The translations under genes and the position numbers were made by a program. DNA of 18,263 nt. Origin: an uncultured Oscillospiraceae bacterium (lineage in GTDB: Bacteria > Bacillota > Clostridia > Oscillospirales > Acutalibacteraceae). The notes under the pieces are model-generated. The model saw nothing but the letters and a program-made list of their open reading frames with translations, did no database searches and had not been told where the DNA came from. Positions 8,137 through 14,245 of this stretch are shown in pieces. Positions within the stretch are counted from its first letter, which is position 1, and the number at the start of each line of letters is the position of its first letter. The DNA lies in NCBI GenBank assembly GCA_910588415.1, contig CAJUPK010000006.1, positions 1 through 18,263 on the forward strand, in the 5' to 3' direction.

Positions 8137-8165
8137 AATATAGCGCGTTTTTTGCACATTGTCAA
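8137..8165 (-). promoter_or_regulatory. sigma-A promoter of the sugar-acid operon
   Basis: On the minus strand TTGACA (8165-8160), a 17-base spacer and TATATT (8142-8137) give a near-perfect sigma-A promoter. The expected start is near 8130, leaving a leader of about 30 bases with GAAAGGAG before the ATG at 8100. Such a strong core promoter for a catabolic operon suggests that control is by repression or by elements not recognised here. Between this promoter and the divergent one at 8393, about 230 bases hold nothing I can identify. Confidence 0.88.
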
Positions 8166-8392
8166 CGGGACTTTTCTCCAAAGCCTTCCCTTTTGTCCAC
8201 TGCCAGCCGCAGTGAAAGAGAGAGGCCGAACAGGGGCAGGAAACGGAAGATATAAAGCCGTCTTCATAGGACCGGGGGCCTTTCGAAAAACCCGGCGGAC
8301 TGCCTGCTGAAAAGGCTGGAAAGCGGCGGGCTTTTGGGAGGGCTTGCGGGCTGTCTCTATGGGCGCGGCTCCCCTAAAAATCCCTTTCGCTC

Positions 8393-8421
8393 TTGACACA
8401 GGGGCTTCCAGATGATACAAT
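8393..8421 (+). promoter_or_regulatory. sigma-A promoter of the ABC exporter gene
   Basis: TTGACA (8393-8398), a 17-base spacer and TACAAT (8416-8421) form a near-consensus promoter. The start would be near 8428, giving a leader of about 180 bases before the ABC gene. The leader holds two long hairpins and a short ORF. Confidence 0.88.
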
Positions 8422-8427
8422 CGGCGA

Positions 8428-8466
8428 GGAAGAGGCCCGCCGGACATTCTGGAGGGGGCCTCTTCC
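8428..8466 (+). promoter_or_regulatory. 11-bp perfect hairpin at the start of the ABC leader
   Basis: GGAAGAGGCCC (8428-8438) is the exact inverse of GGGCCTCTTCC (8456-8466), with a 17-base loop. It begins at the predicted transcript start, so it could stabilise the RNA or take part in an attenuation system with the hairpin at 8545-8583. Confidence 0.65.
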
Positions 8467-8508
8467 CATAAGACCCAAAAAATAACAGACAGAAAGGAAC
8501 GGTATTCT

Positions 8509-8565
8509 ATGAGAACATACAGCGCGGACAGGACTTCTATTTTTGGGAGGACGCCCAGCGTATAA
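8509..8565 (+). CDS. putative 18-residue leader peptide upstream of ABC exporter
   Basis: ATG at 8509 to TAA at 8563-8565 encodes MRTYSADRTSIFGRTPSV, preceded by AAAGGAAC at a workable distance. It lies in the long leader between a consensus promoter and the ABC gene. Its last codons (from 8545) overlap the left arm of the hairpin at 8545-8583. A ribosome stalled on this ORF would block that hairpin, which is the layout of ribosome-mediated attenuation known for some antibiotic-inducible ABC transporters, such as the Bacillus bmrCD leader. There is no homology evidence, so translation and function are inferred. Confidence 0.45.
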   Translation: MRTYSADRTSIFGRTPSV

Positions 8566-8590
8566 GCCTGGCAGGGTCCTCCCGTATTTT
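8545..8590 (+). terminator. attenuator-like hairpin before the ABC gene
   Basis: GGGAGGAC (8545-8552) is a perfect inverse of GTCCTCCC (8576-8583), and the right arm is followed by GTATTTT. The T-run is short, so termination would be partial. The Shine-Dalgarno AAGGAGGA of the ABC gene follows at 8591. Confidence 0.5.
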
Positions 8591-8606
8591 AAGGAGGAAC
8601 TTTGAT

Positions 8607-10340
8607 TTGAGTAAGAAAACATTTCAGCAGCTGGCCGGGTTTTACAAGCCCTACCGCTGGCTGTTTCTGGCGGACCTGCTCTGCGCCCTGGCTGTGGCTG
8701 GCATTGCCCTGGCCGTGCCTTTGGGCGTGCGGTACATTGCGGAGAGCCTGCTGGGAGGGGGAGAGGTCCCCTTTTCCCAGGTGCTGCAGGCCGGGGCGGC
8801 CCTGGTGGGGCTTACCCTGCTGCAGGCCCTTTGCACCTATTTTTACGACTACCAGGGCCACTACCTGGGGGCAAAGATTGAGCGGGACATGCGGGACCAG
8901 ATGTTCCGCCACTGCCAGCGGCTCTCTTTCAGCTACTATGATGAGCACACGGTGGGGGACCTGATGTCCCGCATCACCAACGACTCCCTGTCTATGGCGG
9001 AGTTTTTTCACCATGTGCCAGAGGACCTGCTGGTCTTTGGGGTCAAGTTTCTGGGGGCCACAGGCATCCTGCTGTCCGTCCACTGGCAGACCACAGGGGT
9101 CATCCTGGCGTTTCTGCCTGTTATGCTGGCCTACACGCTGTATTTCAACAAGCGGATGGGCCAGGCAATGGGCCAGGCCCGGGAGAGCATGGGCAAAATC
9201 AACGCCCAGGCAGAGGATTCCCTCTCGGGCGTCCGGGTGGTGCAGTCCTTTGGGGGCGAGGCCCTGGAGGAGGCGAAGTTTTCCCGGCTGAACCGCCGCT
9301 TTTTAGAGGACCGCCGGGTGGGCTACCGCAGCGAAGCCCTGCTGTTTGGCGGCATGGACACCTTTGCCGCCCTGATTCCCATTGCCGTGGTGGTGTTTGG
9401 GGGCCTGGCCGTGTGGCAGGGCTCTATGCTTCTCTCAGACCTGCTGCTGTTTTTGCTGTATATCGGCTATTTTACCGGCCCGGTGCAGGGGCTGGTAAAC
9501 ACCAGCCGGCTGCTGCAGGAGGGCCGCACCAGCTTCCGGCGCTACCGGGAGCTGATGGAGGCCCAGCCGGAGATTCAGGACCAGCCGGACAGCCGGGAGT
9601 GGGAGCCGGTCAGGGGAAAGCTGGAATTTCGCCAGGTGGACTTTTGCTATGGCCAGGGGGAAGAGGTGTTCCGGGGTCTGGACCTTACGGTGGAGGCCGG
9701 GGAGTACGTGGCCCTGGTGGGAGCCTCTGGCGTGGGCAAGACCACCCTGTGCGCCCTGCTTCCCCGGTTCTACCAGCCCCAGCGGGGCCAAATTCTGGTG
9801 GACGGCCAGCCCGTGGAGGAGATCTCTCTGGCCTGCCTGCGCAGGAACATCGGCATTGTGCAGCAGGATGTGTACCTTTTTACCGGAACCGTGGCGGAAA
9901 ATATTGCCTATGGCCGCCCTGGGGCCAGCCGGGAGGAGATTGTGGCAGCGGCCAGGCAGGCCGGGGCCCACGAGTTTATTGAAAAGCTGCCCGGCGGCTA
10001 TGACGCGGGCATTGGCCCCCACGGGGTGCGGCTTTCCGGGGGCCAGCAGCAGAGGCTGGCCATTGCCCGGGTGTTCTTGAAGGACCCGCCTGTGTTGATT
10101 TTTGACGAGGCTACCAGCGCCCTGGATTCCCACAGTGAGAAGGTGGTGCAGCGCTCCCTGGAACAGCTGGCCCAGCGTCGCACCACCCTGGTGATCGCCC
10201 ACCGGCTTTCCACCGTGCAGGGAGCCGGGCGTATTCTGGTGCTGGACGAAAAGGGCGTCTGCGAGCAGGGCACCCACCAGGAGCTGCTGGCCCAGGGCGG
10301 CGTATATGCCGGGCTGTACCAGGCCTCTGCCCTCTTTTAA
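8607..10340 (+). CDS. ABC exporter half-transporter (fused membrane and ATPase domains)
   Basis: A 577-residue protein of usual half-exporter length. The membrane domain (about 1-315) has six hydrophobic segments and the coupling-region pattern FSYYDEHTVGDLMSRITND (108-126). The ATPase domain has Walker A GASGVGKTT (372-380), a Q-loop at Q419/Q420, signature LSGGQ (476-480), Walker B VLIFDE (496-501) and the switch H532 in IAHRLST. It matches the MsbA/YfiB/LmrA type, probably a homodimer exporting lipids, drugs or peptides. The TTG start at 8607 is chosen because AAGGAGGA lies 8 bases upstream. No partner gene follows. The structured leader with a short ORF suggests induction by attenuation. 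The substrate is unknown. Confidence 0.93.
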   Translation: MSKKTFQQLAGFYKPYRWLFLADLLCALAVAGIALAVPLGVRYIAESLLGGGEVPFSQVLQAGAALVGLTLLQALCTYFYDYQGHYLGAKIERDMRDQMFRHCQRLSFSYYDEHTVGDLMSRITNDSLSMAEFFHHVPEDLLVFGVKFLGATGILLSVHWQTTGVILAFLPVMLAYTLYFNKRMGQAMGQARESMGKINAQAEDSLSGVRVVQSFGGEALEEAKFSRLNRRFLEDRRVGYRSEALLFGGMDTFAALIPIAVVVFGGLAVWQGSMLLSDLLLFLLYIGYFTGPVQGLVNTSRLLQEGRTSFRRYRELMEAQPEIQDQPDSREWEPVRGKLEFRQVDFCYGQGEEVFRGLDLTVEAGEYVALVGASGVGKTTLCALLPRFYQPQRGQILVDGQPVEEISLACLRRNIGIVQQDVYLFTGTVAENIAYGRPGASREEIVAAARQAGAHEFIEKLPGGYDAGIGPHGVRLSGGQQQRLAIARVFLKDPPVLIFDEATSALDSHSEKVVQRSLEQLAQRRTTLVIAHRLSTVQGAGRILVLDEKGVCEQGTHQELLAQGGVYAGLYQASALF

Positions 10341-10412
10341 AAGAGGGGCCTGCGGCAAGCTGAGCAGGCCATAAAAGGGGCTCAGCTCCTAAGGATTTCC
10401 CCATAAAAGCAT

Positions 10413-10456
10413 AAAAAAAGCAGCCGGAGCGGTGTGTGCCGCCCGGCTGTTTTTTA
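10413..10456 (+). terminator. intrinsic terminator after the ABC gene
   Basis: CAGCCGG (10421-10427) plus GCGG pairs with CCGC plus CCGGCTG (10443-10449), with one bulged base. It is followed by TTTTTT and preceded by a run of A, so it may act in both directions. Confidence 0.9.
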
Positions 10457-10480
10457 TCTGCAGAACTCTCCCGCACTATG

Positions 10481-10600
10481 CAGCTGCCATAGTATCCATT
10501 TACCACCTAGCTGCCATCATGCCGCCCAGGTAGGAGTTTTCCTCGTACTTTTGCGCAGCAAAAGCGAGCGCTTCGCGGTCGAGGGGACTTGGCCTCATTC
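10481..10600. repeat. structured intergenic repeat, island 2, copy 1 (degenerate)
   Basis: This carries the shared CAGCTGCCATAG and CCGCCCAGGTAGGAG lead-in, arm GGAGTTTTCCTC (10533-10544), hairpin CTTTTGC-GCA-GCAAAAG, and GCGCTTCGCG. The right arm (from 10581) has decayed and pairs only partly, with two G-T pairs. It begins right after the ABC terminator. Confidence 0.85.
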
Positions 10601-10760
10601 ATGGCTATCGCCCAGCTGCCATAGAACCACAACCTGCTACCGCTCAGCTGCCCCAGAACCGCCCAGGTAGGAATTTTCCTCGTACTTTTGCGCAGCAAAA
10701 GCGAGTGCTTCGCACGACGGAGGAAAATTCCGTGACTTGGGCGAAGCCCAACGTCAACAT
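10601..10760. repeat. structured intergenic repeat, island 2, copy 2
   Basis: The arms GGAATTTTCCTC (10670-10681) and GAGGAAAATTCC (10720-10731) pair perfectly over 12 bp. They enclose CTTTTGC-GCA-GCAAAAG and GTGC-TTC-GCAC. A tail TTGGGC-GAA-GCCCAA hairpin follows. The lead-in (GGCTATCGCCCAGCTGCC, then CAACCTGCTACC) matches copy 3. Confidence 0.9.
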
Positions 10761-10883
10761 CCGCTGTTGGGCACGTTGTGCCCAAGGCGCTGCCAAGCTA
10801 GGCGGCGCTCGCTTTGCGGTCTAAGGGCCACTGTGTGTGGTGAGAGGCTTTCTGTTTCCCCGCTTTCCCTTGCGCGCCGCCTG
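10761..10883. other. non-coding filler between repeat copies
   Basis: No gene is supported here. GGGCAC and GTGCCC (around 10769-10783) form a small hairpin. Open frames in this stretch have no ribosome binding site and overlap the repeats. Confidence 0.5.
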
Positions 10884-10942
10884 TTAAGGGCAAGACCGTG
10901 GGACGCTGTCCCACCCCCTGCAAGGGGAACCAGTTCCCCTTG
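10884..10942 (-). repeat. dispersed two-hairpin repeat, copy 1
   Basis: This contains TTAAGGGCAAGACC, the hairpin GTGGGAC-GCT-GTCCCAC (10898-10914) and the near-perfect palindrome CAAGGGGAAC-CA-GTTCCCCTTG (10921-10942). The same element lies in the opposite orientation at 15001-15058, before the flagellin gene. Confidence 0.8.
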
Positions 10943-10951
10943 ACCCCTTTC

Positions 10952-11136
10952 TTGGCTATCACCCAGCTGCCATAGAACCACAACCTGCTACCACCCAGCT
11001 GCCATCGTGCCGCCCAGGTAGGAGTTTCCCTCGTACTTTTGCGCAGCAAAAGCGAGCGCTTCGCGCGCTGGAGGGAAACTCCGTGACTTGGGCGAAGCCC
11101 AACGTCAACGTGACCTTGCGCGAAGCCCAATGTCAA
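10952..11136. repeat. structured intergenic repeat, island 2, copy 3, with duplicated tail
   Basis: The arms GGAGTTTCCCTC (11021-11032) and GAGGGAAACTCC (11071-11082) pair perfectly over 12 bp. They enclose CTTTTGC-GCA-GCAAAAG and GCGC-TTC-GCGC. The tail CGTGACTTGGGCGAAGCCCA is followed by a second diverged tail copy (about 11109-11136), and the repeat stops 6 bases short of the reductase stop codon. Confidence 0.9.
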
Positions 11137-11141
11137 CCCTC

Positions 11142-12779
11142 CTAGGGCGCAGCGTCAAGAGTTTCATACAGCCGCCAGCCTCCGGCCAGGTTATAGCAGG
11201 TGTAGCCATGCCCCTGGAGAATCCGGCAGGCAATGTAGCTGCGCAGGCCGCTGTGGCAGTGGACATACACAGGCTTGCCTGGGGGAACCTCCTGCAGCCG
11301 CTCCCGCAGGGAGTCCAGAGGAATATGGGTAAAGCCCTCTATCCGGCCCCGGCTCACCTCCAGGGGGGTGCGCACGTCCAGAAGGGTGACGCTGCCGTCC
11401 CGGGGCAGGTTCGCCACATCGTGCCAGAAGAACTGCCGCAGCTTCCCGGTGGCAATGTTCTCCGCCACAAAGCCCAGCATGTTCACCGGGTCCTTGGCGC
11501 TGCCAAAGGGCGGCGCGTAGCAGAGCTCCAGGCTGGCCAGGTCCGTGACCTTTGCCCTCAGGCGGATGGCGGTGGCCAGCACGTCCATGCGTTTGTCCAC
11601 CCCGTCAAAGCCCACAATCTGGGCCCCCAGCAGCCGCAGGGTCTCCCGGTCCCACAGGGCCTTGATGGACATATTGGTGGCCCCCGGGTAGTAGGAGGCG
11701 TGGGACCCGGAGTAGAGGTAGGTCTTGTCATAGTCCAGCCCAGCGGCCTGGGCCGCCTTCTCGTTCAGCCCGGTGGTGGCCACGGTCATGTCAAAGAGCT
11801 TCAGCACCGCAGAGCCCTGGGTGCCCTCGTACTGGGAGGGGATGCCGCAGATGTTGTCAGCGGCAATGCGGCCCTGCTTGTTGGCTGGCCCGGCCAGGGG
11901 GATAAAGGCTGGTTTTCCTGTGACAAAGTCCTGTACCTCCACGGCGTCGCCCACCGCGTAGATATTTTCTATCTGGGTCTGCATCCGGCTGTTGACCAGA
12001 ATACAGCCCCGCTGGTTCAGGGCAATGCCGCAGTTCCTGGCCAGGGCGGTCTCAGGCCGCACGCCTACCGCCAAAATCACCAGCTGGGCTTTCAGCTGGC
12101 CCTGCTGCAGCACAACCGAATCCCCCTGAATGGCCTGCACGCCGTTGTTCAGATACAGGCGGATGCCCGCGGATTGGATGTACCGGTGTACGTCAGCCGC
12201 CATGTCAAAGTCCAGGGGCGCAATCAGGTGGTCAGAAAGCTCCACAATGCTCACATCCAGCCCAGCGGCTTTCAGGTTTTCCGCCATTTCCACCCCAATG
12301 TACCCGCCGCCCACAACCACTGCGGAGGTGGGGCGGGCCTCTTCTATAAAGGCTTTGATCTTCAGGGTGTCGGGGATATTGCGCAGGGTAAACACATGGC
12401 TGGCGTCCGCCCCTTCCATAGGGGGCAGCACAGGCTCCGCGCCAGGGGAGAGGACAAGGCTGTCATAGGCCTCTTGATAGACCCGGCCGGACGCCAGCTC
12501 CCGCACGGTAACGGTTTTCTGCTGGGGGTCAATGGCCGTGGCCTCGCTGCCGGTGCGCACCTCCACGCGGAAGCGCGCCCAAAAGCTCTCCGGCGTCTGC
12601 AGGGTGAGGGCAGAGCGGTCTGTGATAGCGCCGCCGATAAAGTAGGGCAGGCCGCAGTTGGCAAAAGAGACAAAGTCTCCCCGCTCCAAAATAAGAATCT
12701 CCGCGGTCTCGTCCAGCCGCCGGAGCCGGGCCGCCGCGGACGCGCCGCCAGCCACGCCGCCGATCATGATGGTTTTCAT
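11142..12779 (-). CDS. CoA-disulfide reductase fused to rhodanese (CoADR-RHD type)
   Basis: A 545-residue flavoprotein. The N-terminal FAD motif is GGVAGGASAAARLRR (7-21), and the single active-site cysteine is C42 in SFANCGLPYFIGG, characteristic of CoA-disulfide reductases rather than dithiol reductases. A second dinucleotide motif VVVGGGYIGVEMAE binds NAD(P)H, and IYAVGDAVEV is the second FAD site. The dimerisation domain runs to about 450. The C-terminal rhodanese domain (about 462-545) has LLDVRTPLEVSRGRI and catalytic C508 in HCHSGLRS. Such fusions reduce CoA disulfides, persulfides or polysulfides, handling redox stress and sulfane sulfur in the cytoplasm. The ATG at 12779 has GGGAGGT 8 bases upstream. 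The gene appears monocistronic, with its own promoter and long leader. Confidence 0.93.
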   Translation of the reverse strand: MKTIMIGGVAGGASAAARLRRLDETAEILILERGDFVSFANCGLPYFIGGAITDRSALTLQTPESFWARFRVEVRTGSEATAIDPQQKTVTVRELASGRVYQEAYDSLVLSPGAEPVLPPMEGADASHVFTLRNIPDTLKIKAFIEEARPTSAVVVGGGYIGVEMAENLKAAGLDVSIVELSDHLIAPLDFDMAADVHRYIQSAGIRLYLNNGVQAIQGDSVVLQQGQLKAQLVILAVGVRPETALARNCGIALNQRGCILVNSRMQTQIENIYAVGDAVEVQDFVTGKPAFIPLAGPANKQGRIAADNICGIPSQYEGTQGSAVLKLFDMTVATTGLNEKAAQAAGLDYDKTYLYSGSHASYYPGATNMSIKALWDRETLRLLGAQIVGFDGVDKRMDVLATAIRLRAKVTDLASLELCYAPPFGSAKDPVNMLGFVAENIATGKLRQFFWHDVANLPRDGSVTLLDVRTPLEVSRGRIEGFTHIPLDSLRERLQEVPPGKPVYVHCHSGLRSYIACRILQGHGYTCYNLAGGWRLYETLDAAP

Positions 12780-12928
12780 AAAACAGGACCTCCCTTTCTT
12801 GTAGAGTCCAGGGCCTGCTGAAAAGCAGGGAAAAGGCGCAGCCCTTGCCATGATTTCAAACAGGCCCCGGACAAGCTTCTTACAGGTAACACGCGCTGGA
12901 AAATCAATAGCTGCCAATTTTTCAGCTG

Positions 12929-12977
12929 GGCAGCAAAGCTGCCGGGTTCCCAAGACGCAAAATGCCCCTTGGGAACC
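12929..12977 (-). promoter_or_regulatory. hairpin-rich leader of the reductase-rhodanese gene
   Basis: Within the roughly 210-base leader, GGTTCCCAAG (12945-12954) is a perfect inverse of CTTGGGAACC (12968-12977), and GGCAGC-AAA-GCTGCC occupies 12929-12943. Two adjacent hairpins in a long leader suggest post-initiation control. No riboswitch class is recognised and there is no U-run. Confidence 0.5.
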
Positions 12978-12994
12978 GGATGAACCATACCATA

Positions 12995-13023
12995 AGTATA
13001 GCAGGGCGGGGCGCTTTGCGCAA
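12995..13023 (-). promoter_or_regulatory. promoter of the reductase-rhodanese gene
   Basis: On the minus strand TTGCGC (13023-13018), 17 bases and TATACT (13000-12995) form a good sigma-A promoter with a start near 12988. This implies a leader of about 210 bases. Confidence 0.7.
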
Positions 13024-13119
13024 GCGTATAGAGGGGAAAAAAGGCCCATGGTAGGCCCCCTTTGCCTCTCCCGCGCCAGAGAGGCCGCGCACCGGCTTTC
13101 TCCTTTTGGCCTGTCTGTG

Positions 13120-13237
13120 CTATAGTAAACGCACTTGAAAATCGGTATTTACTGATTTTCAAGCAGGGCGGCGCGGGCACGCCCGCGCCGCCAGGTTCAA
13201 AAGAGGCGATACCTCTTTTGAACTCCGTTAACTATAG
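13120..13237. repeat. 118-bp cloverleaf-like element with three perfect hairpins
   Basis: An outer stem CTATAGTAAACG (13120-13131) with CGTTAACTATAG (13226-13237) matches at 11 of 12 positions. Inside are three perfect hairpins: CTTGAAAATC (13134-13143) with GATTTTCAAG (13154-13163); GGCGGCGCGGGC (13167-13178) with GCCCGCGCCGCC (13181-13192); and GTTCAAAAGAGG (13195-13206) with CCTCTTTTGAAC (13212-13223). Almost every base is paired. It is not a tRNA. It shares its last six bases, CTATAG, with the next element. Confidence 0.85.
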
Positions 13238-13414
13238 GCAATACCGCACAAAGAGCGCCCTACGGGCTTTGCACGCGATCTGCTTGCATATTTTCCGTCA
13301 AAGCGCACAGCTTTCGCTTGCCAATCGCGAGATTGGCTGCACTCAATCTGTACTCTCTGACGAAAAATCTGACTGCGCATCTCACGCGCAATCTTTGTGC
13401 GGTGTTGCCTATAG
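13232..13414. mobile_element. MITE-like element, 183 bp, 23-bp terminal inverted repeats
   Basis: The left end (13232-13254, CTATAGGCAATACCGCACAA...) and right end (13392-13414) are inverse copies matching at 22 of 23 positions. Further inner pairing includes AAAGC/GCTTT, CCAATC-GCGA-GATTGG, and an imperfect pairing of the TTTTCCGTCA region with the TGACGAAAAAT region. It carries no gene of its own, though a chance frame runs through into the recombinase. Miniature transposons in Firmicutes have this structure. It lies directly upstream of the serine recombinase gene and ends 36 bases before its start. Confidence 0.75.
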
Positions 13415-13449
13415 AATACAGACAGCCACACAAGGGAAGGGTGAGCGGA

Positions 13450-14058
13450 GTGGGAAATAATCGGTATGGATATGTGAGGGTAAGCTCTCGGGAGCAAAGG
13501 GAGGACCGCCAGCTTGCGGCCATGGAGGCGCTGGCTGTTCCGGCCCAGAATATTTACATAGACAAGCAGTCTGGAAAAGACTTTGTGCGGCCCAGCTACC
13601 AGAAGCTGGTGGGCAGGCTGGAGCGGGACGACCTGCTGTACATCCACAGCATTGACCGGCTGGGCCGCAACTATCAGGAAATTTTAGAGCAGTGGCGGGT
13701 GCTGACCAAAGAAATGGGGGTGGACATTGTGGTGCTGGACATGCCCCTGCTGGACACCCGCCGGGACAAAGACCTGCTGGGCTCCTTTTTAAGCGACGTG
13801 GTGCTGCAGCTGCTGTCCTTTGTGGCGGAGAACGAGCGGAAAAATATCCGGGCCCGCCAGGCGGAGGGTATTGCCGCGGCAAAGGCCCGGGGGGTGCGCT
13901 TTGGGCCGCCGGAACAAGAGCTGCCGGAAAATTTTGCGGAGCTGCACCAGGCGTGGCGGGAAAAGAAAATCACCCTGCGGAAAGCGGCGGAGCTCTGCGG
14001 AATACCCAAATCCACCTTCTATGACGCGGCTGTCCGCATAGAATCCTCGGCAAAATGA
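13450..14058 (+). CDS. small serine recombinase (resolvase/invertase family)
   Basis: A 202-residue protein, normal size for the resolvase/invertase family. The catalytic domain begins RYGYVRVSSREQREDRQL with nucleophile S12 and R10; IDRLGRN supplies R70 and R73. The long helix LLSFVAENERKNIRARQAEGIAAAKARGVRFG (about 121-152) leads to a C-terminal helix-turn-helix (about 175-196, LRKAAELCGIPKSTFYDAA). The GTG at 13450 is chosen because AAGGGAAGG lies 9 bases upstream and family proteins start at this point; the longer frame reads through the MITE. Family members resolve or invert DNA between paired sites. Two 28-bp sites lie immediately downstream, one overlapping its terminator. No phage or transposon genes accompany it, so local inversion is more likely than transposition. 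Confidence 0.93.
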   Translation: MGNNRYGYVRVSSREQREDRQLAAMEALAVPAQNIYIDKQSGKDFVRPSYQKLVGRLERDDLLYIHSIDRLGRNYQEILEQWRVLTKEMGVDIVVLDMPLLDTRRDKDLLGSFLSDVVLQLLSFVAENERKNIRARQAEGIAAAKARGVRFGPPEQELPENFAELHQAWREKKITLRKAAELCGIPKSTFYDAAVRIESSAK

Positions 14059-14070
14059 TCAAAAAAACAG

Positions 14071-14114
14071 AAAAAGCCTGTCCGGTTAAGTATAGTTCGC
14101 CGGACAGGCTTTTT
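14071..14114 (+). terminator. intrinsic terminator of the recombinase, overlapping site 1
   Basis: AAAAAGCCTGTCCGG (14071-14085) is a perfect inverse of CCGGACAGGCTTTTT (14100-14114), with a 14-base loop and a T-run. It lies 13 bases after the stop codon. Its inner part is the recombination-site-like sequence at 14079-14106. Confidence 0.88.
14079..14106 (+). other. 28-bp recombination-site-like sequence, site 1
   Basis: Layout TGTCCGG-N14-CCGGACA with TATA at the exact centre. 28 bp is the crossover-site length for resolvase-type serine recombinases. Its reverse complement matches site 2 at 26 of 28 positions. Confidence 0.55.
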
Positions 14115-14143
14115 ATTGTCTTGTTGTTCTGCCTTCACACTAT

Positions 14144-14170
14144 ATGTCGGCGGTTCTGGGAAAATATTAA
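14144..14170 (-). promoter_or_regulatory. sigma-28-like promoter inside the flanked segment
   Basis: On the minus strand TTAA (14170-14167), 15 bases and GCCGACAT (14151-14144) resemble the flagellar sigma-28/SigD consensus TAAA-N15-GCCGATA(A/T), with one mismatch in the -35 and one or two in the -10. In the present orientation it points toward the recombinase gene; after inversion it would point to the csrA and flagellin side. This could be a chance match. Confidence 0.3.
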
Positions 14171-14192
14171 GGGGAATTTGAAAAAAATCTTT

Positions 14193-14220
14193 TGTCCGGC
14201 GAACTATACATAGCCGGACA
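14193..14220 (-). other. 28-bp recombination-site-like sequence, site 2
   Basis: TGTCCGG-N14-CCGGACA with central TATA, in inverted orientation to site 1. The 17-base core TGTCCGGCGAACTATAC (14193-14209) is the perfect inverse of 14090-14106. Eighty-six bases separate the two sites. It ends 25 bases before the start of the catalytic-domain-less paralogue, so it is also well placed as an operator. Confidence 0.55.
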
Positions 14221-14245
14221 AAAAGGCGGCGGGGAGGGGAAGGCT

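Noticed and set aside
9435..10358. 307-residue minus-strand frame opposite the ABC exporter
   Set aside because: It is a shadow of the ATPase domain codons, without a start signal or family motif.
11088..12821. 577-residue plus-strand frame opposite the CoA-disulfide reductase
   Set aside because: The minus-strand protein has full catalytic motifs. The opposite frame is low-complexity in style, with no domains, and begins inside the repeat tail.
13120..13237. tRNA or tmRNA gene
   Set aside because: It folds as a cloverleaf, but stem lengths are wrong and no anticodon, T-loop or acceptor pattern is present.
13318..13449. N-terminal extension of the serine recombinase
   Set aside because: The extra 44 codons are MITE sequence; the GTG at 13450 has a good ribosome site and matches the family start.
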